Position numbers and translations under genes: made by a program | Source of the DNA: Zeimonas sp050187175 | Lineage (GTDB): Bacteria > Pseudomonadota > Gammaproteobacteria > Burkholderiales > Burkholderiaceae_E | Length of the DNA stretch: 64,000 nt | Direction: 5' to 3' | NCBI GenBank assembly: GCA_050187175.1 | Contig: JBFWXS010000021.1 | Location: 1 to 64,000 of the forward strand | Shown: positions 44,893-54,484 of the stretch, one piece after another | How the letters are laid out: each line of letters starts with the position of its first letter | Numbering within the stretch: position 1 is the stretch's first letter | Notes under the pieces: generated by a model | Databases searched by the model: none | Told to the model about the DNA's origin: nothing | What the model saw: the letters and a program-made list of their open reading frames with translations, nothing else

Positions 44893-44907
44893 ACCAATTG
44901 GCGCAAG
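44893..44907. promoter_or_regulatory. Putative AraC-type operator, copy 2 (regulator side)
   Basis: Reverse complement reads CTTGCGCCAATTGGT. It is about 98 bases upstream of the regulator ATG at 45005. Inverted relative to copy 1. Confidence 0.65.
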
Positions 44908-45004
44908 CAGGCAAGCATGGGTACGGTACTATCCACAGCTCGGCACGGATGCATCGGCCACACAGCCCGTCATGCCCCATGGGGCGCGGCCTGAGGAGAC
45001 TCGG

Positions 45005-45826
45005 ATGGCAGTCAATTCTGACGCAACACAGGTCCGTCAAAACGGCGCAGGCACCGGCTCGGACATGCTGCTGTGGATCACGCCGGACCGGATCTTCTAC
45101 GCCGGCCTGCTCGGATCCCCCAGCATGCGGACCATGGGTTCGCTGATGATCTACGTCGCGACGCAGGGGCGCATCCGCGTCGCCGTCGGCGGCGGCGACT
45201 GGGAGGTGTGCGACATGGCCGTCGTGCACCCATACCAGCCGCATCAGCTTCTGTCCGAGTCGCCGCTGATCAATCTGATCAAGATCGAGGCCGAAACCAT
45301 GGACCTCGATGCCCTACCGCCGCTGCTCGCCCGCTCCGGCGCCGTCGACGCGCCGTGGTTCGTCGAGCGCGTTCGCGAGCGGCACCGCGCGCTGTGCGGC
45401 GGCGCCGGACTGCGCGAGCTCGCCACGCTGGGATTCGACCGCTTCTTCTTCGATCAGCCCTTGCCGCAGCGCAAGCTCGATCGCCGCATCGAAAGAGTGG
45501 TCGAGATGATCAAGCTCGACCCGGCGGCCGCATCCGACGCGGAATCGTGCGCCGAGGCCGCGCACTTGTCGTGCTCGCGCTTCCTGCATCTGTTCAAGCA
45601 GGAAGTCGGCGTGCCGTTCCGCACCTTCCGGACCTGGAAACGGGCTCGTGCCGTGCTGCATCACGTGAAGCGAGGCGTCAGCCTGGCGCACGTCGCGCTC
45701 GACAGCGGCTATCCGGACTCGACGCACTTCAGCCACTGCATCAAGAACGTCTACGGGCTGCAGCCGCGCCAGATCTTCGCCGGCTCGCGCAAGCTGGTCG
45801 TCCGTTCGGAGAGCGAGCGGGTCTGA
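45005..45826 (+). CDS. AraC/XylS-family transcriptional regulator
   Basis: A 273-residue regulator. The C-terminal 100 residues hold both helix-turn-helix motifs (SCAEAAHLSCSRFLHLFKQE and SLAHVALDSGYPDSTHFSHC), with the family ending RQIFAGSRKL. The N-terminal half is a beta-rich, cupin-like sensing domain. I chose the ATG at 45005, which has GAGGAG 7 bases upstream; an in-frame ATG at 44972 is weaker. It is divergent from livK and convergent with the biotin carboxylase gene. Shared 15-bp motifs upstream of livK, of this gene and of the carboxylase suggest it controls the whole island and itself. Confidence 0.92.
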   Translation: MAVNSDATQVRQNGAGTGSDMLLWITPDRIFYAGLLGSPSMRTMGSLMIYVATQGRIRVAVGGGDWEVCDMAVVHPYQPHQLLSESPLINLIKIEAETMDLDALPPLLARSGAVDAPWFVERVRERHRALCGGAGLRELATLGFDRFFFDQPLPQRKLDRRIERVVEMIKLDPAAASDAESCAEAAHLSCSRFLHLFKQEVGVPFRTFRTWKRARAVLHHVKRGVSLAHVALDSGYPDSTHFSHCIKNVYGLQPRQIFAGSRKLVVRSESERV

Positions 45827-45841
45827 GCGCTCGCCGCGGGC

Positions 45842-47884
45842 TCAATCCGCTGCCGTGACGCCGGGGCCGATGCCGGCGCGGGCGTCGATGCGCCTGTCCC
45901 CGATTTCCGCCAGCAGATGGCCGGCCGGCACATGCTGCCCGGTATCCACATGAACCGCGGTCACGACGCCGGACGAGGGTGCCGGATGCAGATGCTCCAT
46001 CTTCATCGCCTCCAGCACGATCAGCGGCTGGCCGGCCTCGACCCGCTGGCCGGCCAGCGCGAGCACCGCCACCACCTTGCCGCCGGTCGATGCGAGCAGG
46101 TCACGTCCGGCAACGCGGTGTTCCGCCTCGTGGGTCCGCAGCGCACGCGCAGTGTCGACCAGCTCGTGACATGAGTCGCGATACTGGTACATCAAGCGCG
46201 CACCATCGCGAACGAAGGCGACCGATTCGAGCAGCCCATCGCAGACAAGCCGCACTCGCCCTCCGGCCTGCGCCACTCCATCAGCCTGGGCGATGAAGCA
46301 GATCTCGCGCTGCCTATCGTTCGACACGACGCCGTACGTCTGTCCGTCGATCGCAGCCAGCGTCACGTTCACGGCACCTTCATCGAACAGCAGGGCCAGG
46401 CGAAGCGGCTCGGCCCCCGGGCGCATCGGCCCGGCCTCCCCGCGCATTGCCGCGGCCGCGGCAGGACCCGTCGCCACAAGCAGTACCGCACCGATCGCCA
46501 GCGCGCGCTGGCGCTGATCCTCGTCGACCGACAGCAGCGCGTCCTGGTGGCGTGCAACGAAGGCCGTCGTCGCGCCGCCGCCGGCAAACTCGGGATGAAC
46601 CAGGCAGCGGCCCAGAAAAGCCTTGTTCGTACGGATCCCGAGCGCCACGCTGTCCTCCAGCGCACTGGCCAACCGGCGCAGCGCTTCATCGCGATCCTGT
46701 CCGTGCGCGATCAGCTTGGCGAACATCGAATCGTAATGCGGAGCAATCGCGCTGCCGGCGGTCGACGCATGCTCGACGCGAACACCGTCGGCGGGCCGCC
46801 AAGCCGCCAGCGTACCGCTTTGCGGCAGGAATGCGCGCGCAGGATCCTCGGCGCACAGTCTCGCTTCAATGGCATGTCCGCGCAGCACCACGTCGTCCTG
46901 GCGGATCGGCAGTGGCTGACCGGCGGCGATGCGCAGCTGCAACTCCACCAGGTCCAGTCCCGTCACGGCTTCGGTGACCGGATGCTCGACCTGCAAGCGG
47001 GTATTCATCTCCATGAAATAGAAGTTCCGGTCACGATCGAGCAGGAACTCCATGGTGCCCAGGTTCTCGTAGCCGATGGCTGCGGCAGCCTGTACCGCGA
47101 CTGCGCCCATGCGTGCGCGCAGCGCCGGCGAGACGGCTGGTGACGGCGCTTCCTCGATCAGCTTCTGGTGACGCCTCTGCACCGAGCAATCGCGCTCGCC
47201 GAGGTGAATCACGTTACCGTAACGGTCGGCCGCGATCTGGATCTCGACGTGCCTGGGATCGACGATCTCGCGCTCGAGGATCACGCCGCCGTCGCCGAAG
47301 GCCGACAGCGCCTCGCTGCGCGCGACACGCAGCAGATCGAGGAATTGCGCGGCCGCCCCGACGACACGCATGCCGCGGCCGCCGCCGCCGGCGCGGGCCT
47401 TGATCATCAGCGGATAGCCGATGCGCTCGGCCTGCTGCGCCAGGCCGGCCTCCGACTGATCCTCCCCCTGGTAGCCGGGCACGCAGGGTACGCCGGCTTC
47501 CAGCATCAGCGCCTTTGCCTGCCCCTTGTCGCCCATCCGGCGAATCACAGCCGCGCTCGGCCCGATGAACACCAGCCCGGCGACCGCGCAAGCGGCGGCG
47601 AAATCGGCGTTTTCCGCCAGGAAGCCGTAGCCGGGATGCACCGCATCGGCCCCGCTGAGCTGGGCCGCGGCCAGCAGCGCCTCGATGTCCAGGTACGAGG
47701 CCGCCGCTTCGGCACCGCCGATGCAGACGGCCTGATCGGCCGCCTGTACGTGCTGCGCCTGTGCATCCACGGTCGAATACACGGCCACCGTTCGATAGCC
47801 CATCCGCCGGGCGGCGCGAATGACGCGGACGGCGACTTCACCGCGATTGGCGATCAGGATCTTGCGAAAGGGGGTCGTCTGCAT
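45842..47884 (-). CDS. Biotin carboxylase fused to biotin carrier (PCC/MCC alpha-like subunit)
   Basis: A 680-residue protein. Residues 1-450 form the ATP-grasp biotin carboxylase (KILIANRGEVAVRVIR, ATP-binding KARAGGGGRGMRV, EMNTRLQVEHPVTE). A middle linker domain follows, then a biotinyl carrier domain with the acceptor lysine K628 in LEAMKMEHL. This is the alpha-subunit layout of propionyl-, methylcrotonyl- or geranyl-CoA carboxylase. Its partner is most likely the carboxyltransferase at 42035-43564. It is separate from the housekeeping accC at 54485. A copy of the CTTGCGnnAATTGGT motif lies 56 bases upstream of the ATG at 47884. Confidence 0.93.
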   Translation of the reverse strand: MQTTPFRKILIANRGEVAVRVIRAARRMGYRTVAVYSTVDAQAQHVQAADQAVCIGGAEAAASYLDIEALLAAAQLSGADAVHPGYGFLAENADFAAACAVAGLVFIGPSAAVIRRMGDKGQAKALMLEAGVPCVPGYQGEDQSEAGLAQQAERIGYPLMIKARAGGGGRGMRVVGAAAQFLDLLRVARSEALSAFGDGGVILEREIVDPRHVEIQIAADRYGNVIHLGERDCSVQRRHQKLIEEAPSPAVSPALRARMGAVAVQAAAAIGYENLGTMEFLLDRDRNFYFMEMNTRLQVEHPVTEAVTGLDLVELQLRIAAGQPLPIRQDDVVLRGHAIEARLCAEDPARAFLPQSGTLAAWRPADGVRVEHASTAGSAIAPHYDSMFAKLIAHGQDRDEALRRLASALEDSVALGIRTNKAFLGRCLVHPEFAGGGATTAFVARHQDALLSVDEDQRQRALAIGAVLLVATGPAAAAAMRGEAGPMRPGAEPLRLALLFDEGAVNVTLAAIDGQTYGVVSNDRQREICFIAQADGVAQAGGRVRLVCDGLLESVAFVRDGARLMYQYRDSCHELVDTARALRTHEAEHRVAGRDLLASTGGKVVAVLALAGQRVEAGQPLIVLEAMKMEHLHPAPSSGVVTAVHVDTGQHVPAGHLLAEIGDRRIDARAGIGPGVTAAD

Positions 47885-47939
47885 CGTCGCGCGCTCGTCT
47901 GCTGTGCCTGCCGAGCGTAGCTTCGCGTACCCACCCGGT

Positions 47940-47954
47940 CTTGCGCGAATTGGT
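47940..47954. promoter_or_regulatory. Putative AraC-type operator, copy 3 (before the biotin carboxylase gene)
   Basis: CTTGCGCGAATTGGT within GGTCTTGCGCGAATTGGTC, differing from copy 1 by one base (A to C). It is 56-70 bases upstream of the biotin carboxylase ATG, on the shared region with the divergent MFS gene. Confidence 0.65.
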
Positions 47955-48090
47955 CGCCGCGCCGAAGTTTCGCGTCGCTGCCCGGTCACAATCTAAAATA
48001 GCGGGCTTGGACCCGTCACCACTGCACAATCGCTTGCCAACCACGATCGACATGGACCGCGCCCGATCGCCTCGCCCGAAGCGCCGGTAG

Positions 48091-49428
48091 ATGCGCGACC
48101 TTCCCCGTTCCGTGAACCCGTGGGCGGTGGCCACGCTGCTGGCCGGCATGACGGCGGCCGTGCTCGACGGCTCGCTGGTCAACCTGGCGCTGCCTTCGAT
48201 CACGCGCGAGCTCGGCATCGCGCCGGCGCAGACGATGTGGGTCGTCAACGCCTACCAGCTGACCATCGCCGTGCTGCTGCTGCCGCTGTCGTCACTGGGC
48301 GAACGCGTCGGATACCGGCGCGTCTATCTGACCGGCGTCGCGGTGTTCATGTGCGGCGCGGTGGCTTGCGCGCTGGCACCGTCGCTGCCGCTGCTCATCG
48401 CGGCGCGCGTCGTCCAGGGCATAGGCGGCGCCGGCCTGATGTGCGTCACCGGCGCGCTGGTACGCCACATCTATTCGCCGGAACGGCTGGGCCGCGGCAT
48501 CGGCCTGAACGCCGTGGTGGTCAGTGTGGCGAGCGCCTCGGGCCCGGCGGTGGCCGCCCTGGTGCTGTCGGTGGCTTCGTGGAAGTGGTTGTTCGTGCTG
48601 TGCGTGCCGGCCTGCATCTTCACGCTGCTGGTCGGGCCGCGCGCGCTGCCGAGCAACACCCCGATCGATGCGCAGTTCGACGCCCGCAGCGCGGCCCTGT
48701 CCGGCCTGTCCATCTGCCTGCTGATTCTCGGCTGCGACGGCCTGGGCCTGCCGGAGACGCGGCCGCTGGCGCTGCTCGAGATCGCCGCCTCGGTGGTCCT
48801 CGGCTTCATCCTGATCCGCAAGCAGCGCAACGTCCATGCACCGCTGTTGCCCATCGATCTGTTCCGCAATCCGGCCTTCTCGCTGGCCGTCGGCACTTCC
48901 TTGTGCTCGTTCATTGCCCAGATGACGGCCCTGCTCGCGCTGCCGTTCCTGCTCGAGTTCGCGCTGCACCGGTCGCACGCCGAGACGGGGCTGCTGATCA
49001 CGCCGTGGGCGGTCGCCGCCGGCTTCACCGCACTGGTCGCAGGCCGGCTCGCGGACCGCTATCCGGCCGGCATCCTGGTCAGCCTCGGGCTCGGACTGAT
49101 GGCTGTCGGCATCGCTGCGTCGGCGCTGCTGCCCCAGGATGCAAGCATCGCGGACGTCATCTGGCGCACGGCGCTGTGCGGCCTGGGCTTCGGCCTGTTC
49201 CAATCGCCGAACAATCGCGCGCTGCTGGGCGTCGCGCCGCGCGAGCGCGCGGGCGGCGCCAGCGGCGTGCAGGCAACGACCCGGCTGCTCGGGCAGTCGC
49301 TGGGTACGGCGATGGTGGCCGTCATCTTCAATCTGGCGCCGGGCAACGGCGCGCGCCATGCGCTGTTCGCCGCCGCGGCCGCGGCGGCGCTGGGCGCGAT
49401 CGTCAGCGCGCTGCGGCTGCGCGCTTAG
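48091..49428 (+). CDS. Major facilitator superfamily transporter, DHA2 (EmrB/QacA)-like
   Basis: A 445-residue membrane protein with about 12-14 helices. N-terminal DGSLVNLALPSITRELG, MWVVNAYQL and motif A LGERVGYRRVYLTG match the DHA2 drug:proton antiporter family. Substrate unknown. It is transcribed divergently from the biotin carboxylase gene, sharing the region with operator copy 3, so it could belong to the same regulon as an exporter; that is inference from position. Confidence 0.88.
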   Translation: MRDLPRSVNPWAVATLLAGMTAAVLDGSLVNLALPSITRELGIAPAQTMWVVNAYQLTIAVLLLPLSSLGERVGYRRVYLTGVAVFMCGAVACALAPSLPLLIAARVVQGIGGAGLMCVTGALVRHIYSPERLGRGIGLNAVVVSVASASGPAVAALVLSVASWKWLFVLCVPACIFTLLVGPRALPSNTPIDAQFDARSAALSGLSICLLILGCDGLGLPETRPLALLEIAASVVLGFILIRKQRNVHAPLLPIDLFRNPAFSLAVGTSLCSFIAQMTALLALPFLLEFALHRSHAETGLLITPWAVAAGFTALVAGRLADRYPAGILVSLGLGLMAVGIAASALLPQDASIADVIWRTALCGLGFGLFQSPNNRALLGVAPRERAGGASGVQATTRLLGQSLGTAMVAVIFNLAPGNGARHALFAAAAAAALGAIVSALRLRA

Positions 49429-49446
49429 CCGGGCCGAGCCCGGCGT

Positions 49447-50187
49447 TCACATCATGATGCCGCCCGACACCTCGATCACCGCGCCATTGATGTAGGCAGC
49501 TTCGTCCGAAGCCAGGAACGCATAGGTATTGGCAATGTCCTCGGGCGTGCCCAGTCGTCCCAGCGGCACCTTGTCGACCATCTTCTGCAGCACCGCCGGC
49601 GGAATCGTCTGCAGGATGGGCGTCGCGACGAAGCCCGGGCATACGGCGACCGCGCGGATGCCCTTGGGGCCCAGCTCGCGCGCCCAGGTCTTGGTGAAGC
49701 CGATCAGCCCGGCCTTGGTCGCCGCGTAGTTGGTCTGGCCGAAGTTGCCGTACAGGCCGACTACCGACGACGCGTTCAGGACCACGCCCGAGCCCTGCAG
49801 GATCATCGTGTCGAGCACCCCTTGCGTGCACAGGAAGACGCCCTTCAGGTTGACTTCCAGCACGCGGTCGAACTGCTCGACCGTCATCTTCGCCAGCCGG
49901 GCATCCTGCGTGATGCCGGCATTGTTCACCAGGCAGTCGATCCGCCCCCAGGCCTCGAGCGTGCGGCTCACCATGGCCTTGACGCTGGCCGCGTCGGTAA
50001 CGTCCAGCTGTACGCCGAGCGCCTGAGCCCCGGTACCGCGCAGTTCGGCGCACAGCTGCTCGACGCGCGCGGCGTCGAGATCCGCCACCACGGTGCGCGC
50101 GCCCTCGCGCGCGAACTTCAGGGCCGTGGCACGGCCGATGCCCCCCGTGGCACCGGTGATGATCGCTACCTTGTCCTTGAGTCTCAT
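49447..50187 (-). CDS. FabG/PhaB-like short-chain dehydrogenase/reductase
   Basis: A 246-residue SDR. The cofactor loop is TGATGGIG (11-18), NNAG at 88-91, and the catalytic Ser-Tyr-Lys are S141, Y154 and K158 (NYAATKAG). NADPH use is suggested by the FabG-like pattern but not certain. It resembles beta-ketoacyl-ACP reductases and acetoacetyl-CoA reductases; no fatty-acid cluster or PHA genes adjoin it. Its start overlaps the yqiA-like stop by 4 bases. Confidence 0.9.
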   Translation of the reverse strand: MRLKDKVAIITGATGGIGRATALKFAREGARTVVADLDAARVEQLCAELRGTGAQALGVQLDVTDAASVKAMVSRTLEAWGRIDCLVNNAGITQDARLAKMTVEQFDRVLEVNLKGVFLCTQGVLDTMILQGSGVVLNASSVVGLYGNFGQTNYAATKAGLIGFTKTWARELGPKGIRAVAVCPGFVATPILQTIPPAVLQKMVDKVPLGRLGTPEDIANTYAFLASDEAAYINGAVIEVSGGIMM

Positions 50188-50810
50188 ATCTGCCCTTGGG
50201 AAAGATCGAAGCCTGCGAAATGCAGGACGCGGCCGATCAGATCGGCGAAATCGGAAAGCCCGTGGTCGCTGCCTTCGAGCAGGATGGTCGGCACACCGGG
50301 ATAGCGCGCGAGCATCTCGCGCCAGTCGAGCACCTCGTCGCCCTTGGCGGCGACCAGCAGCCAGCGCTGCGGATCGCTCGGGCCGCCGCTGTGCAGCGCG
50401 GCCAGTTCGTCCAGATAGCGGCGCTCGAAGACGAACGGGGCATCGGAGTGGTACATGGTGTGCGTGCCGACCGCCCGCGCGAGATCACGCTCGGGCCGGA
50501 TGGCCGGATTCAGCAGCACGGCGCGGCAGCCGTATCGCTCGGCCAGCCAGGTCGCATAGAAACCGCCGAGCGAGCTGCCGATCAAGGTATCGACGGGCTG
50601 CGGCGCGATCTCATTGCACACCTGCTCGATCGCCTCGGCCGGCGAGGCCGGCAGCTGCGGGCATAGGAAGTCGTCGGCGCGGCCCTGCGCCGCCAGCGCT
50701 TGCGCCAGCATCTGCGCCTTGAACGACTGCGGTGACGAACGAAAGCCGTGCAGATAGATCAGCCGCGGGCGCGGATCGGCCGCCTGCGGGCTTTTGACAG
50801 CCGCGCTCAT
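50184..50810 (-). CDS. YqiA/YcfP-family alpha/beta-fold esterase
   Basis: A 208-residue small hydrolase: LIYLHGFRSSPQSFKAQ at the N-terminus, nucleophile elbow IGSSLGGFYATWLAE, acid region AAKGDEVLDW and histidine in GSDHGLSDF. These match E. coli YqiA, an esterase of unknown natural substrate. It overlaps mpl (upstream) and the SDR gene (downstream) by 4 bases each, so all three are one operon. Confidence 0.9.
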   Translation of the reverse strand: MSAAVKSPQAADPRPRLIYLHGFRSSPQSFKAQMLAQALAAQGRADDFLCPQLPASPAEAIEQVCNEIAPQPVDTLIGSSLGGFYATWLAERYGCRAVLLNPAIRPERDLARAVGTHTMYHSDAPFVFERRYLDELAALHSGGPSDPQRWLLVAAKGDEVLDWREMLARYPGVPTILLEGSDHGLSDFADLIGRVLHFAGFDLSQGQI

Positions 50811-52213
50811 ACTGATCCGCCCGCGGACCGTGCACCCGGTGCCGGTGCCGCCGCTCCCGCCCCCAGCGCATCGAGCAGCCGCTGGTGAATGCCGCCGAAG
50901 CCGCCGTTGCTCATGACCAGCAGCTGATCGCCGGGACGCGCGCGCGCCACGATGGCGCTGACCAGGCGCGCCAGATCGGTCTCGACGAGGGCCCGCTCGC
51001 CCAGCGGCGCCAGCGCGCCGGCCACGTCCCAGCCCATGCCGCCGGCGTAGCAGAACACCAGGTCGGCCTGCTGCAGACTGGACGGCAGCTGCGCGGCCAT
51101 CGTTCCCAGCTTCATCGTATTCGAGCGCGGCTCCAGGATCGCCAGGATCCGCGGTCCCGGCCCGACCCGCTCACGCAGTCCGGCCAGCGTCGTGGCGATG
51201 GCGGTCGGATGGTGCGCGAAGTCGTCGATGACCGTCACGCCGCCCGCCTGCCCACGCCATTCGAGGCGCCGGCGCACGCCGCCGAAGCCGTCCAGCGCCT
51301 CGATCGCCTGCGCCGGTGCCACGCCGGCATGCGCCGCGGCAGCGATCGCCGCCAGCGCATTGGCGCGGTTGTGCGCACCGGCGAGCCCCAGCCGGCAGCG
51401 CCCCAGCCGCTGCGCACCGCGGCACACGTCGAACTCGGTGGCGTTCGCGGTCTCGCTGACCGCATCGAAATGCCAGCCTTCGGTCGACAGGAAATCGTCG
51501 CGCTCGCTCCACAGCCCGCGGGCCAGCACGCGCGCCAGCGCCGGTTCGGCGGCATTCACCACGACCCGCCCCGTGCGCGGCACTGTTCGAAGCAGATGAT
51601 GAAACTGCGCCTCGATCGCCGCGAGATCGGGGAAGATGTCGGCGTGATCGAACTCCAGGTTGTTCAGCACCGCCGTCTTCGGCCGGTAGTGGACGAACTT
51701 GGAGCGCTTGTCGAAGAAGGCCGTGTCGTACTCGTCCGCTTCGATCACGAACAGCTCGCTGTCGCCCAGCCTGGCCGACACCGGGAAGTTCACCGGCACG
51801 CCGCCGATCAGGAAACCGGGAGCACGCCCGGCGGCCTCCAGGATCCAGGCGAGCAACGACGAGGTCGTCGTCTTGCCGTGCGTACCGGCCACCGCGAGGA
51901 CCCAGCGCGCGGCCAGCACCTGCTCGGCCAGCCACTGCGGCCCGGAAACGTAGGCCCCGCGCGCGTCCAGGATGGCCTCCATCAGCGGATTGCCGCGCGA
52001 CACCACGTTGCCGATCACCCACAGGTCCGGCTTCAGCGCGAGCTGGGCGGGGTCGTAGCCCTCGATCAGTTCTATGCCCAGCGCCTTCAGCTGCTCGCTC
52101 ATCGGCGGATAGACATTGGCATCGCAGCCGGTCACCCGGTGGCCGGCCTGGCGGGCGATCGCGGCGATGCCGCCCATGAAGGTGCCGCAGATGCCGAGGA
52201 TGTGGATATGCAT
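50807..52213 (-). CDS. mpl: UDP-N-acetylmuramate:L-alanyl-gamma-D-glutamyl-meso-DAP ligase
   Basis: Recycles murein tripeptide by joining it to UDP-MurNAc, bypassing MurC, MurD and MurE. The 468 residues start MHIHILGICGTFMGGIA, a diagnostic Mpl start, with the ATP loop GTHGKTTTSSLL, EADEYDTAFFDKRSKFVHY and DDFAHHPTAI. I chose the ATG at 52213 on this N-terminal motif. It is divergent from the gene at 52281 (67 bases). Confidence 0.95.
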   Translation of the reverse strand: MHIHILGICGTFMGGIAAIARQAGHRVTGCDANVYPPMSEQLKALGIELIEGYDPAQLALKPDLWVIGNVVSRGNPLMEAILDARGAYVSGPQWLAEQVLAARWVLAVAGTHGKTTTSSLLAWILEAAGRAPGFLIGGVPVNFPVSARLGDSELFVIEADEYDTAFFDKRSKFVHYRPKTAVLNNLEFDHADIFPDLAAIEAQFHHLLRTVPRTGRVVVNAAEPALARVLARGLWSERDDFLSTEGWHFDAVSETANATEFDVCRGAQRLGRCRLGLAGAHNRANALAAIAAAAHAGVAPAQAIEALDGFGGVRRRLEWRGQAGGVTVIDDFAHHPTAIATTLAGLRERVGPGPRILAILEPRSNTMKLGTMAAQLPSSLQQADLVFCYAGGMGWDVAGALAPLGERALVETDLARLVSAIVARARPGDQLLVMSNGGFGGIHQRLLDALGAGAAAPAPGARSAGGSV

Positions 52214-52280
52214 CGGAGCGATAATGGAGAAGGTCGCCGCCCCGAGGGCGGCCGCCGCGAACTGCAGGGATTCTACAGAC

Positions 52281-52868
52281 ATGAACGACAGCGCCGACTT
52301 GCGGCAGGAACTGGCGGCCGCCGCCGCGCGACTGGTCGCCGATAGCGGCCTGGACTATGCCAGCGCCAAGAAGAAAGCCGTCCGCCAGCTACTGGGCAAC
52401 ACGCATCCGCCGAAAGGTTCGCTGCCCGACAACGACGCAATCGACGCCGCGCTGCTCGAACACCTCGAGTTGTTCGACGCCGGGCACGGACCGCGAGTGG
52501 CGCAGCGCCGCCGCACCGCGGCCGAACTGATGCAGCGCCTGGCCGAGTTCCAGCCGTACCTGACCGGGGCCGTCTGGAAAGGCATCGTCGCCGAGCACGC
52601 GCCGATCCACCTGCAACTGTTTCATGACAATCCCAAGGACGTGGAAATCCATCTGCTCAACGACGGCGTCGATTTCGAGGTCTCCACCGTACCGCATTTC
52701 CGCGGCGGTGCCGAGGTCGAAGCGCTGAGCTTCTACGTCGGCGAATCGCCGGTACTGGTGTCGCTGTATGAAGAGAACGACTTGCGCGGCGCCCTGAAGG
52801 CCGGCGTCAACGGGGCGCTGCGCGGCGACCGGCGCGCCGTGCTCGAACGCCTGGAGTCCGGCTCATGA
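52281..52868 (+). CDS. Conserved betaproteobacterial protein of unknown function
   Basis: A 195-residue soluble protein. Visible features are the helical N-terminus LDYASAKKKAVRQLLGNTHP, then FQPYLTGAVWKGIVAEHAPIHLQLFHDNPKDVEIHLLND. The pattern hxG-x-hW-K-G followed by a D-x-E-hxhhhh strand is reminiscent of a small nucleotidyltransferase fold, but catalytic aspartates are not certain. Homologues next to mpl have, as I recall, sometimes been mis-named UDP-N-acetylmuramate-alanine ligase; nothing here supports that name. It overlaps the tlpA-like gene by 4 bases. Confidence 0.75.
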   Translation: MNDSADLRQELAAAAARLVADSGLDYASAKKKAVRQLLGNTHPPKGSLPDNDAIDAALLEHLELFDAGHGPRVAQRRRTAAELMQRLAEFQPYLTGAVWKGIVAEHAPIHLQLFHDNPKDVEIHLLNDGVDFEVSTVPHFRGGAEVEALSFYVGESPVLVSLYEENDLRGALKAGVNGALRGDRRAVLERLESGS

Positions 52869-53398
52869 ACCGCCGTCAGTGGCTGGGCGGCGGCATCGTG
52901 GCGCTGGCGGCCGGCGCCATCGGCGCATGGGTAGCACGCAAGCACTATTCGCTGGCGCAGGTGGACCAGGCAGCCACCGATCTGCTGCTCGGACTCGAGC
53001 TGCCCACCGCCGACGGAGCGATGCAGCCGCTGCGCGAATGGCGTGGACGGCCGCTGCTGGTGAACTTCTGGGCCACCTGGTGCGCGCCGTGCGTCGAGGA
53101 GATGCCCGAGCTGTCCGGCCTGCAGCGTGAGTTTAGTGCGACGCCGCTGCAGATCGTCGGCATCGGCATCGATTCGGCGGCCAACATCCAGCGATTTTCA
53201 CAGAAGAGCCCGATGAGTTATCCTCTGCTGGTGGCTGGCGCCAGCGGCACCGAGCTGGCTCGCCAGTTCGGCAACCCCAGCGGCGCACTGCCGTTCACCG
53301 TCGTCATCGACAAGGAAGGCCGCGTGCGGCGGCGCATCCTGGGCCGCTTCCAGCTGTCGAACCTGCGCGCCTCGGTCAACGACGTGCTGCGCGTCTGA
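52865..53398 (+). CDS. TlpA/ResA-like membrane-anchored thiol:disulfide oxidoreductase
   Basis: A 177-residue protein with one N-terminal anchor (about 8-23; a twin-arginine-like MNRRQWLGGG precedes it) and a thioredoxin-fold periplasmic domain. The redox motif is W72-C-A-P-C76 in NFWATWCAPCVEEMPEL, and the cis-proline loop is SGALPFTVVID. Relatives reduce apocytochromes or copper-site proteins. Overlap of its start with the preceding stop implies coupled translation. Confidence 0.88.
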   Translation: MNRRQWLGGGIVALAAGAIGAWVARKHYSLAQVDQAATDLLLGLELPTADGAMQPLREWRGRPLLVNFWATWCAPCVEEMPELSGLQREFSATPLQIVGIGIDSAANIQRFSQKSPMSYPLLVAGASGTELARQFGNPSGALPFTVVIDKEGRVRRRILGRFQLSNLRASVNDVLRV

Positions 53399-53450
53399 AC
53401 GCAGGGCCCGCGCCCCCGAGAGCAGCCGCGGCGGGGCTGAAAACTAGAAC

Positions 53451-53479
53451 TGGAAATCTTCGGCGAAAAGGCGTATAAA
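53451..53479 (+). promoter_or_regulatory. Predicted sigma-70 promoter for aroQ-accB-accC
   Basis: -35 TGGAAA (53451-53456), 17-bp spacer, -10 TATAAA (53474-53479), ending 46 bases before the aroQ ATG. Confidence 0.55.
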
Positions 53480-53525
53480 AGCGCCCAATTTCAGTGAACG
53501 AGCGCCAACTCAACGGCGCCATCCC

Positions 53526-54011
53526 ATGTCGAAGATCATCTGGGTACTGCATGGTCCGAATCTGAATCTGCTCGGCAGCCGCGAGCCCGGCATTTACGGC
53601 GCGGCGACTCTGGCTCAGATCAATGCAGATCTGGCCAAATTGGCGGACGATAGCGGCTTCCCGCTCGAATCCTTTCAATCGAACCACGAGGGCGAGCTGG
53701 TCGACCGCATCCAGGCGGCCCCGGCGGCCGGCGTCGGCTTCATCGTCATCAACCCTGCGGCCTATACGCACACCAGCGTGGCCCTGCGCGATGCGCTGGC
53801 CGCAGTCGCCGTCCCCTTCATCGAAGTCCATCTGTCGAACATCCACCGGCGCGAACCGTTCCGCCGCCATTCGTATTTCTCCGATCTCGCGGTGGGCGTG
53901 ATCGCGGGCCTGGGTCCCCTAGGGTACCGGCTCGCCGTTCAGGCCGCCGTCGAATCGCTGCGTGCCGGCGCCGCCGCAGGCGCCCCCGCAGCCCCCTCGA
54001 ACAAAGGCTGA
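53526..54011 (+). CDS. aroQ: 3-dehydroquinate dehydratase, type II
   Basis: Dehydrates 3-dehydroquinate to 3-dehydroshikimate by the type II (anti-elimination) route. The 161 residues show VLHGPNLNLLGSREPGIYG at the N-terminus with the catalytic tyrosine, ESFQSNHEGELVDRI, NPAAYTHTSVALRDAL and EVHLSNIHRREPFRRHSYFS. The Ala-rich tail is not conserved. Followed at 4 bases by accB, a common order. Confidence 0.96.
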   Translation: MSKIIWVLHGPNLNLLGSREPGIYGAATLAQINADLAKLADDSGFPLESFQSNHEGELVDRIQAAPAAGVGFIVINPAAYTHTSVALRDALAAVAVPFIEVHLSNIHRREPFRRHSYFSDLAVGVIAGLGPLGYRLAVQAAVESLRAGAAAGAPAAPSNKG

Positions 54012-54015
54012 GTCC

Positions 54016-54483
<468 letters not shown>

Positions 54484-54484
54484 C

